Positions 27,562 through 34,537 of a stretch of DNA of 34,537 nucleotides are shown here, one piece after another. The stretch is from Thermomicrobiaceae bacterium (lineage in GTDB: Bacteria; Chloroflexota; Chloroflexia; Thermomicrobiales; Thermomicrobiaceae). Position 1 is the stretch's first letter. Each line of letters begins with the position of its first letter. The stretch covers positions 1 to 34,537 of the forward strand of contig SLMJ01000383.1 of assembly GCA_007133615.1 (NCBI GenBank), in the 5' to 3' direction. A program made the translations under genes and the position numbers. The notes beneath the pieces are model-generated. The model was given only the letters and a program-made list of their open reading frames with translations. It did not search any database and was not told where the DNA came from.

Positions 27562-29349
27562 TCAGTCGATGTACTGGATCCGGATGACCCTGCCGGTCCC
27601 GGCATCGGCAACGTAGATCGAGCCGTCCAGACCGATCTCGATCGCGGTCGGACGGCTCAGCCCTCCAGCGAGTTCGATCGCATCGGCTTCATCGTCTCCG
27701 GAGAGTTCTTCACTTCGAGACAGAGTGTAGAGCCGTGCTGATTCGTCCTGCTCCACCGCAACGAGGACGTCTCCGAGTTCGGAGATCGGCCAGTGGTCTT
27801 CATCGGCAACCGCGATGGCACGGATGGTCATATCGGTCGGGAAGGCCCCGATCGGTTGCGGCGTCGGAGTCGTTGCGGTTGTGGTTACCGATGGAATCAG
27901 CAACACGCCGGCACGCTCGTCCTCGTGACGGCCGGATAACAGCAGATCGCCGCCGGAGAACTCGATCGGACCGGGGACAGCTATGAAATCGTGCAGATGA
28001 AGCACATCCGTGCTATCGCCGACAGCGCGCAGCTTCTGGCGACCGTCATACTCTTCGATGCTGCTGAAGATGGAGCCGTCGCTGGTGCGAACGGGTTTGC
28101 CGCGGACTTCCCATGGTGGCGATGATTCGGCCGGTATCAGCAGGGGCGAGTCCGAGTCGGTTTGCACGCCGGCACCGTCCCGATCGACGTAGAACTCGAC
28201 GCGTCCGGCAGCGGTAACGACAACCGTCTCTCCAATGGTGGTGATTCCTTGCGGATCCTCGATCCCATCGAGCCAGACGGTGAAATCATCCGGGGTTGCG
28301 TCTGGGTCCAGCGATTCCGCGATCAGGATCTCACCCTCGGCGTTGAGAATCATGAGGTGGCCGCTGGCCGAGAGCGTCAGATCAACCGGCGTGCCAATCC
28401 CGGTTGCATACACCCGCGCGTCCAGGTTGTTCCCTAACGTGAGATCAGTAGCCTGCGCTTCGTCGGCTGTCCAGGCCGATTCCGACGATGGTTCAGTTCC
28501 GTATCGCCAGATCGAATAATGGCGGCCGATGCTCGGGACGGTAAACGCGCGTGAATCCTCAATGTCCGGGGTGTGAACCAGCACCCGTCGTTCGAAAACC
28601 TGGATGAGTGCCGGATAGATGCGATCGTAGCGGCGATAATGAGTCCAGTACGGATCGCTGATCGGATACCCGAAGGATTCAACCCAGCGTTCGTTCTGAA
28701 ACTCGGGCCGGCCGAAGAGATCCGCCGTCACATCAGGAAGGTAGAATCCGGTCTCCTCGACGTACTGATCCAACCGGCGCATTTCCGGAGCGGCTCCGCC
28801 ATCGTAGACCCCGTCGCGTCCGATCCAGGTGACAATGCGGTCACGACTGGTCGCCTGAGTCCCGCCGTCCTGGTCGGAAACCAGAGCGGCAAGTGTCTGC
28901 CAGGTTGGGACACGATCCTCCGGTTCACCGGAGTCGATCGAGAGCGCCGGTGGTTCTCGTTCGAGGCGCACGTTCCCACCCAGATCGATCTCACCGGTGA
29001 CGATTTCGAGCGCCAGCTTGCCCTGTGTGACTTCGTTGGCTCCGGACTCGACTTCCATCCGGCCGCGTTCGAAGTACTGGACAACTCGACGATTGTTTGG
29101 CGCGCCAACGTATGGCTCGACTCGTGAGGCCAGTGGCTCGCCACCCCAGAGGTCAACGGCTCGTGTCGCCGCGGATGCCTCGTTCATCCACGTGTTCTGA
29201 AACGCGGGTGAGGCGAACGGGCTCGTCTCGGTTTTTTCCACAGGCATTCGGCCAAGCGCGACTGCGACGGCAACGATGATCACCGCCAAGAGCGCGATGT
29301 GCGTTGCCGTGATCCGCGATCCTGTTGGTTGATTCGAACTCGAACTCAT
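27562..29349 (-). CDS. Membrane-anchored uncharacterised protein with C-terminal NHL/beta-propeller-like repeats
   Basis: N-terminal TM (ITATHIALLAVIIVAVAVALG); repeats such as LTLSASGHLMILNAEGEILIAES and IEIGLDGSIYVADAGTGRVIRIQYID. Confidence 0.75.
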   Translation of the reverse strand: MSSSSNQPTGSRITATHIALLAVIIVAVAVALGRMPVEKTETSPFASPAFQNTWMNEASAATRAVDLWGGEPLASRVEPYVGAPNNRRVVQYFERGRMEVESGANEVTQGKLALEIVTGEIDLGGNVRLEREPPALSIDSGEPEDRVPTWQTLAALVSDQDGGTQATSRDRIVTWIGRDGVYDGGAAPEMRRLDQYVEETGFYLPDVTADLFGRPEFQNERWVESFGYPISDPYWTHYRRYDRIYPALIQVFERRVLVHTPDIEDSRAFTVPSIGRHYSIWRYGTEPSSESAWTADEAQATDLTLGNNLDARVYATGIGTPVDLTLSASGHLMILNAEGEILIAESLDPDATPDDFTVWLDGIEDPQGITTIGETVVVTAAGRVEFYVDRDGAGVQTDSDSPLLIPAESSPPWEVRGKPVRTSDGSIFSSIEEYDGRQKLRAVGDSTDVLHLHDFIAVPGPIEFSGGDLLLSGRHEDERAGVLLIPSVTTTATTPTPQPIGAFPTDMTIRAIAVADEDHWPISELGDVLVAVEQDESARLYTLSRSEELSGDDEADAIELAGGLSRPTAIEIGLDGSIYVADAGTGRVIRIQYID

Positions 29350-29432
29350 TGTGTCCCGGATGCTTTACAGAGACGAACTCAGGTGCAGGGCGTCGCTATG
29401 AGTACAACGCGCTTGTTCAGCGAGGCAGCGTC

Positions 29433-29463
29433 GGGAGATTCCCGTTAATCCGGGAAGTCTCTC
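29433..29463. promoter_or_regulatory. Strong stem-loop GGGAGATTCCCG-TTAATC-CGGGAAgTCTCTC in the divergent intergenic region
   Basis: 12-bp stem with one bulged G and one G-U, between divergent genes starting at 29349 (-) and about 29708 (+). Confidence 0.5.
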
Positions 29464-29707
29464 ATCACAATCGTACACGGTTCTGCAGGATGAGGGCATC
29501 GCATGCGAGTGAGAGATTCGTTACAGTCTTCTTCAAACTCGCGTACCCGGCCAGTAATCTGCCCGCGAGCGAGCTGTCCTGTACGAAGGGACAGTGTAAC
29601 CCTGTGCTGTTGCATGATGCGCTATTTCGCATGGTATCGGACAATTTCTTCAACTTGGGGAGTGTGTAACCTGGCAGGCCGGTCGGTATATCCAGAGGTG
29701 AGCCACG

Positions 29708-32380
29708 TTGGTGACCAATAATGTCCCGTCCGGCTATGATGCCGAGCGGTTTGCGGGACTGATTTTCGCCCATCGAGAGCCGATACTTGATGCCTGGTGC
29801 GATCTGACTCGGGTAGAGGGTGCCGAACCGGCTTCGGACTTCATCCGCAGCCAGCTCGATGCATCGATCCTCGCACTGGCGAACTGGATGCTCGGTGACG
29901 ATCCGGAACACTCGACGATGGGCCGGCAATGGTCGATCATCGATCCATCGCCGGAGATGACGGTCGGTGCGGTCGTATCGATGAGCCTGCTCCCGGAGGC
30001 GGTTCGAGCCGGTGTCGAGAATGTCGATGACGGCGAACTCCGTTCGCTGGTTCAGGTCGTCAGCGAGTTTACCGTCATGATGGCGCACCGGCTGGTGACG
30101 TTCAGCTCGGCCTTTGACGAGGATCGCTGGCAACAGATCGCGGCGGACGTCGAATCCCGCTACGAATCCCAGCGAGTTCAGCGCATCCGCCGCCTCAACG
30201 TGCTGACAGATATTGCCCACGCGGTCAGTACGGGCCAGGATCTGGAGACGCTGTTCGAAAAGGTACAACAGTCAGTCATCCAGATTTCGGGAAGCGATTA
30301 CATCGAAATTTCCTTGCTGGACCGGGAAGTCGGGGCACTCCGGTGTCACCTGGTGTTTGGCTACGGCCGCAGAATGCCGGAACTCGAGCAGACGCTTATT
30401 CAGCAGGGACTGGCGAAGGAGGTCTATCGCACCGGGGAGCCGCTGAACGTGTCTGATTACGTTCGCGCCTGCCGGGAGCGGTCGCTCGAGCCACTGTCAA
30501 TCCTCGTATCTGATCCCCAGCGCGGCTGGATGGGTGCGCCGATGCGCCGTGGCGACGATATCGAAGGCGTCATCGCCGTATCCGGACGACTATCATCATA
30601 CGAACCCGAAGACGTTGAGATGCTCGCGGCGATCGCCCGTCAGACGGTTGTCGCCCTGGAAAACCGGCGACTGATCGATGTCCAGCGACGCCACGCCGCA
30701 CAGTTGAGCGCGGTCAATCAGCTTGCCCGGGAAACTGCGAAGCTGCGCGACGCAAAGGAACTTATGAAGATTGCGGCAGACCGGATCCACGAGTTCTTCG
30801 ACTACGATCTGGTCTCGGTCTTTCGGGCGTCGGCAGGTGGCGAGCTGCTCCGTATGACCGCCCGCACCCCGATTCCCGTCGATGAGGAACATGAAGCGGC
30901 AGTGGTGCCGATTTCCGGAGCGAGTGTGGTTGGAGCGGTCGCCCGGGACAGAACGCCGGCGCTGCACGGGAACGTGCGAGAGGTTCCCGACTACGTCATG
31001 ACCGAGAGTACCGCGCAATCGAAGTCTGAAATGGCCGTGCCGATCGTGCATTCAGACCGGCTGCTTGGCGTCCTTGATGTCCAGAGCGAGCGAGAGAACG
31101 CCTTCGATGACAATGACCTGACCACGCTTCAGACAATTGCCGATCAACTTGCTGTTGGCCTTGAAAACAGCCGGCTCTACTCTGATGAAGCCCAGCGATC
31201 GCGTGAGTTGAGCCTTATGCTGGAGACGACCCGAGCTGCGGGATCTTCGCTGCTGCTGGACGAGGTCCTGGAACGGCTGGCGGAAGGTCTGGCGAATGCG
31301 GCCAACGCACAGGATTGCCTCATTCATCTGTACAACCCTGAAGAAGGCTCGTTTACCCCGGCCGCGCTCTATCAGTCGGATTCGACTTCCGGTAGTTGCC
31401 TCATGCAGCACTGGAACCGGATGCTGACGGTTGACGACCACCCCGAGGTTCATCAGCTGCTGAACGATCCGTCCCCGCTTCTCACCTGCCAGCTTCCGGG
31501 ACGAACCGAGGGAGAAGCATCGCCGCCGCTGTTCCTTGTTCCGCTTCGTACGAGACAACGGACGCTCGGGATGGCAATCATCACCTGCCCGCCGGATTAC
31601 AGCTTCTGCTATCCGGAGCGGCAGATGCGCCTCTTGCAGGGCGTGGCCGATTCCACTGCGCTGGCAGTTGAGAACGCCCGCCTCTATGCCCGGGCGCATG
31701 GGTTGGCGATTGCCGAAGAGCGCGGACGGCTTGCACAGGAGATTCACGACACACTCGCGCAGGGGCTCACCGCGATTTCCCTGCAACTTGATCTGGCGGA
31801 TTCCTACCTACCGGACCACCCGGAGAAAGCGTCGCGCAATGTCCAGCGCGCGCTCGATCTCACCCGCGACAATCTCAATCAGGCCCGCCGGTCTGTCCTC
31901 GACCTTCGGGCTGCCGATGTCCACCAGATGTCGCTTCCGGACGCCATTGCCCAGGTCATCCGCAAGCTTGGCGACGAATCAGACACGGGATTTGAGTTCA
32001 CGAATGATGGGCTGATGAGTCGACTTTCGGCTCGCGTAGAGGTTGGCCTTTATCGCATACTTGAGGAAGCACTGGAAAACGCGCGCCGGCACAGCGATGC
32101 CCGGCACGTTCGTGTTCACATCGAAGCAGATGGCAGGACAGTAACGCTCGTCGTCAACGATGACGGACATGGATTCGACGCTGATGATTCCGGCCGGCAC
32201 GCCGGAGACGACCGGGGATTCGGCCTTCTTGCGATCCGGGAACGGGCGCGGTTACTGGGCGGCTCGCTGACAATCTCCAGCACTCCGGGCGTAGGAACCA
32301 ACGTACGGGTAGTTGTCCCGTACGAAGCGAGACTGCAGTCTTCCAGTGCGGAAGTGCAGATACAGGGAGAGCAGCAATGA
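29708..32380 (+). CDS. Sensor histidine kinase with multiple GAF domains (NarX/HisKA_3 type)
   Basis: GAF-like segments (e.g. FFDYDLVSVFRASAGGELLRM...LLGVLDVQSERENAFDDNDLTTLQTIADQLAVGLENSRLY); HisKA_3 H-box RGRLAQEIHDTLAQGLTAISLQL; ATPase region NDDGHGFDADDSGRHAGDDRGFGLLAIRERARLLGG. Start TTG 29708 or GTG 29711. Confidence 0.94.
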   Translation: MVTNNVPSGYDAERFAGLIFAHREPILDAWCDLTRVEGAEPASDFIRSQLDASILALANWMLGDDPEHSTMGRQWSIIDPSPEMTVGAVVSMSLLPEAVRAGVENVDDGELRSLVQVVSEFTVMMAHRLVTFSSAFDEDRWQQIAADVESRYESQRVQRIRRLNVLTDIAHAVSTGQDLETLFEKVQQSVIQISGSDYIEISLLDREVGALRCHLVFGYGRRMPELEQTLIQQGLAKEVYRTGEPLNVSDYVRACRERSLEPLSILVSDPQRGWMGAPMRRGDDIEGVIAVSGRLSSYEPEDVEMLAAIARQTVVALENRRLIDVQRRHAAQLSAVNQLARETAKLRDAKELMKIAADRIHEFFDYDLVSVFRASAGGELLRMTARTPIPVDEEHEAAVVPISGASVVGAVARDRTPALHGNVREVPDYVMTESTAQSKSEMAVPIVHSDRLLGVLDVQSERENAFDDNDLTTLQTIADQLAVGLENSRLYSDEAQRSRELSLMLETTRAAGSSLLLDEVLERLAEGLANAANAQDCLIHLYNPEEGSFTPAALYQSDSTSGSCLMQHWNRMLTVDDHPEVHQLLNDPSPLLTCQLPGRTEGEASPPLFLVPLRTRQRTLGMAIITCPPDYSFCYPERQMRLLQGVADSTALAVENARLYARAHGLAIAEERGRLAQEIHDTLAQGLTAISLQLDLADSYLPDHPEKASRNVQRALDLTRDNLNQARRSVLDLRAADVHQMSLPDAIAQVIRKLGDESDTGFEFTNDGLMSRLSARVEVGLYRILEEALENARRHSDARHVRVHIEADGRTVTLVVNDDGHGFDADDSGRHAGDDRGFGLLAIRERARLLGGSLTISSTPGVGTNVRVVVPYEARLQSSSAEVQIQGEQQ

Positions 32381-33012
32381 TCCGGATTCTGATCGTCGAC
32401 GATCATCCGATTGTTCGAGAAGGGCTCGCCGCCGTCCTGGATGCTCAGGAGGATATGCAGGTTGTTGGCGAGAGTGGAGATGGCGATGACGCTGTCCGCA
32501 AGTACGCAGAGCTCGACCCTGATATCGTATTGATGGACCTGGCGATGCCAGGCACAGATGGCGTGGAGGCAATTCGCGAGATCCGCAAGACGGATACGAA
32601 CGCGCGGGTTGTTGTGCTGACCGCCTATGATACGGACGATCGGATCTTCCAGGCCGTTCAGGCCGGGGCTCGTGGGTATCTGCTGAAAGGTGCTCCGCGA
32701 GAGGAGATCTTCCGGGCCATTCGCGAGGTCAACAATGGTGGGTCGCTACTGGAGCCAGCCATTGCCGGAAAGCTGCTGAGTCGCGTCGGCGACATTCTGC
32801 GAGGTGGAGCGGTTGAACAACTTACCCCGAGAGAACTCGATATTCTGACGCTGATGGCGAGGGGTCTCCGCAACAAGGAGATTGCCAATCAGCTCTATAT
32901 CACCGAACGCACAGTTAAATTCCACGCAAATGCCATCTATCGCAAACTGGATGTCAGCAGCCGGACAGAGGCCGTAAGCAAGGCGCTTCGACACGGCCTT
33001 GTTGAAGCGTAA
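32377..33012 (+). CDS. NarL/LuxR-family response regulator
   Basis: Overlaps the kinase stop by ATGA. Receiver domain IRILIVDDHPIVREGLAAVL...DIVLMDLAMPGTDG, HTH LTPRELDILTLMARGLRNKEIANQLYITERTVKFHANAIYRKL. Confidence 0.96.
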   Translation: MIRILIVDDHPIVREGLAAVLDAQEDMQVVGESGDGDDAVRKYAELDPDIVLMDLAMPGTDGVEAIREIRKTDTNARVVVLTAYDTDDRIFQAVQAGARGYLLKGAPREEIFRAIREVNNGGSLLEPAIAGKLLSRVGDILRGGAVEQLTPRELDILTLMARGLRNKEIANQLYITERTVKFHANAIYRKLDVSSRTEAVSKALRHGLVEA

Positions 33013-33034
33013 GATCCGCCTGCTGGTGCAGGGC

Positions 33035-33054
33035 GCGTAACAATTGCGTAACAA
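33035..33054. repeat. Tandem direct repeat GCGTAACAA-TT-GCGTAACAA (11-bp period)
   Basis: Two exact 9-mers at 33035-33043 and 33046-33054, upstream of the Lrp/AsnC gene. Confidence 0.7.
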
Positions 33055-33194
33055 AGCCTACATTCACGCGATATGGCATGTATGATATTCCGAGTGTAGT
33101 AGCTGGCAACCCCGGAGCCAGCATTACCGTTTGTGGCAGGTCAAGCCGTCGACTCCCATTTTTCCCACTGGGGCGACGGGGGAGGAGTATGTAG

Positions 33195-33728
33195 GTGAGT
33201 ATGAATGAAGAGCAAACGATGCGCAAAACCCGCCCGTTCGATCCCGACGATCTCGACAGGCAGATCATCCGGCTGCTCCGGGCAGATGGCCGACGCAGTA
33301 ATCGGGAGATCGCCCGGACGCTGGATGTGCCTGAAGCGACCGTCCGCTACCGCGTTCGCCGCCTGATCGAGTCGAACATTCTCCGGATTACGGCCTCAGT
33401 CGATCCCGAACATCTGGGCTACGGACTGACCGCCGTGATCAGCGTCCAGGTGGAACCGAACCGGATCAACGCTGTTGCCGAAGAGATCTCTGCCATGCCG
33501 GAAGTGATGTGGGTTGCGATTACCGCCGGAGCACACGATATTATGCTCATGGGCTCCTTCCGGAATCAGGAAGAGATGTTTGCCTTCCTGACGGACCGGT
33601 TGGCACAGATCGATGGCACCTATCGAACGGAGACATCCGTTGCGCTGCGAATCATGAAGAAGCAGCACGAATGGGCCTCGGATCTGACCACCCGGGTGGA
33701 GACCGGACTACCAGTCGCGGCCGAGTAG
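33195..33728 (+). CDS. Lrp/AsnC-family transcriptional regulator
   Basis: LDRQIIRLLRADGRRSNREIARTLDVPEATVRYRVRRLIESNILRITASVDPEHLGYGLTAVISV. GTG 33195 or ATG 33201 start. Confidence 0.95.
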   Translation: MSMNEEQTMRKTRPFDPDDLDRQIIRLLRADGRRSNREIARTLDVPEATVRYRVRRLIESNILRITASVDPEHLGYGLTAVISVQVEPNRINAVAEEISAMPEVMWVAITAGAHDIMLMGSFRNQEEMFAFLTDRLAQIDGTYRTETSVALRIMKKQHEWASDLTTRVETGLPVAAE

Positions 33729-33767
33729 ACCGGCTCAGATCTCGGCAACCAGGAAAGGCGGGAACTG

Positions 33768-34537
33768 TTGACCAGCCTGGACATATTCACCTTCGGCGAG
33801 TCGATGATCCGGTTGAGCTCGCCGATCGGTCAGCGGATCGAGACTGTGCAGTCGCTCGATGTCCGGATCGGCGGGACCGAATCGAACCTCTCGATTGCAC
33901 TCGCCCGGCTCGGCCGAAAGGTCGTCTGGACGTCCGTATTGCCAGTAAATCCGCTCGGACAGCGGCTGGCCCGGGAGTTGAACTGGCATGGTGTCGACAC
34001 CAGCACGGTCACCTGGGTCGAAGGTGAGCGGATGGGTGTCTATTTCCTCGACACCGGCAGCGCGCCACGTCCGACGCAGGTCCTCTACGACCGGAAAGAC
34101 TCCGCAGTTGCCCGCTCAACGCCCGATCAGATCGACATGGAGCCGGTTGATCGAGCCCGGATCCTGCACCTCACCGGCATTACCGTCGCAATCAGTGACG
34201 GATGCGCCCGGACGTGTCACGAGTTGATCACGCGGGCAAAGAGCGCCGGGGCGACGTTCAGCTTCGATGTCAACTATCGCAGCCTGCTCTGGAGTCCCGA
34301 GGAGGCACAGGCCGGCCTGAACCCGATATGCGAGCAGGCCGACATCCTCTTCTGCGGCAAAGAGGACGCCGAGACAATCTGGGGCATTTCGGGCGAGCCG
34401 GAAGACGTTGTCCAGGAAATGTATTCCCGCTTCGGAAGCGAAATCACAGTTACGACGCTGGGTGGCGATGGGGCGATTATCCGGATGCCGGATGGTTCTC
34501 TTCGACGGACACCGTCGGTTGACGTCGATATCGTCGA
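33768..34537 (+). CDS. PfkB-family carbohydrate kinase (2-keto-3-deoxygluconate kinase-like), 3'-truncated; absent from the ORF track
   Basis: Open from TTG 33768 to the window end: LTSLDIFTFGESMIRLSSPIGQRIETVQSLDVRIGGTESNLSIALARLGRKVVWTSVLPVNPLGQRLARELNWHGVDTSTV...FSFDVNYRSLLWSPEEA...ADILFCGKEDAETIWGI...ITVTTLGGDGAIIRM. Confidence 0.9.
   Translation, partial: MTSLDIFTFGESMIRLSSPIGQRIETVQSLDVRIGGTESNLSIALARLGRKVVWTSVLPVNPLGQRLARELNWHGVDTSTVTWVEGERMGVYFLDTGSAPRPTQVLYDRKDSAVARSTPDQIDMEPVDRARILHLTGITVAISDGCARTCHELITRAKSAGATFSFDVNYRSLLWSPEEAQAGLNPICEQADILFCGKEDAETIWGISGEPEDVVQEMYSRFGSEITVTTLGGDGAIIRMPDGSLRRTPSVDVDIV

Noticed and set aside
33019-33034. Small hairpin CCTGC-TGGT-GCAGG after the response regulator
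   Set aside because: Short stem with no T-tract; too weak to call as a terminator.
33102-33180. Possible SAM-type riboswitch, because of GCTGGCAACC in the leader
   Set aside because: Only the short GCUGGCAACC-like string matches; the rest of the SAM core is not visible, so it is reported only as a structured leader.

Overview
The window is a gene-dense chromosomal segment that looks like a Chloroflexota (Thermomicrobia-like) bacterium. That taxonomy is inferred from gene content and style, not tested. No CRISPR arrays, rRNA, tRNA or transposases were seen. Left to right it contains: a 5'-truncated class III aminotransferase; a rhomboid protease; a minus-strand oligopeptide ABC importer operon (Tat-lipoprotein SBP with an Asp/Glu/Pro tether, two permeases, a fused double ATPase); a plus-strand cluster (75-aa protein, cytoplasmic Asp-box propeller, P450-type ferredoxin, large LuxR-type ATPase regulator, LLM F420/flavin oxidoreductase); a structured non-coding interval; a four-gene FtsX/MacB-type ABC system with two permeases and two ATPases, one ATPase carrying a SpoVT/AbrB-like tail; an M20 carbamoylase-type hydrolase; an MFS transporter; an uncharacterised protein whose best start codon appears to be ATC; proC; a membrane-anchored NHL-type protein; a GAF histidine kinase with a NarL-type regulator; an Lrp/AsnC regulator with a structured leader; and a 3'-truncated PfkB sugar kinase that is missing from the ORF track. 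The most interesting signals are the non-coding structures at 14465-14853, the G4-capable tract at 26441-26484, the AbrB-tailed ABC ATPase and the ATC start. No computation or database search was run; family calls come from motif recognition.
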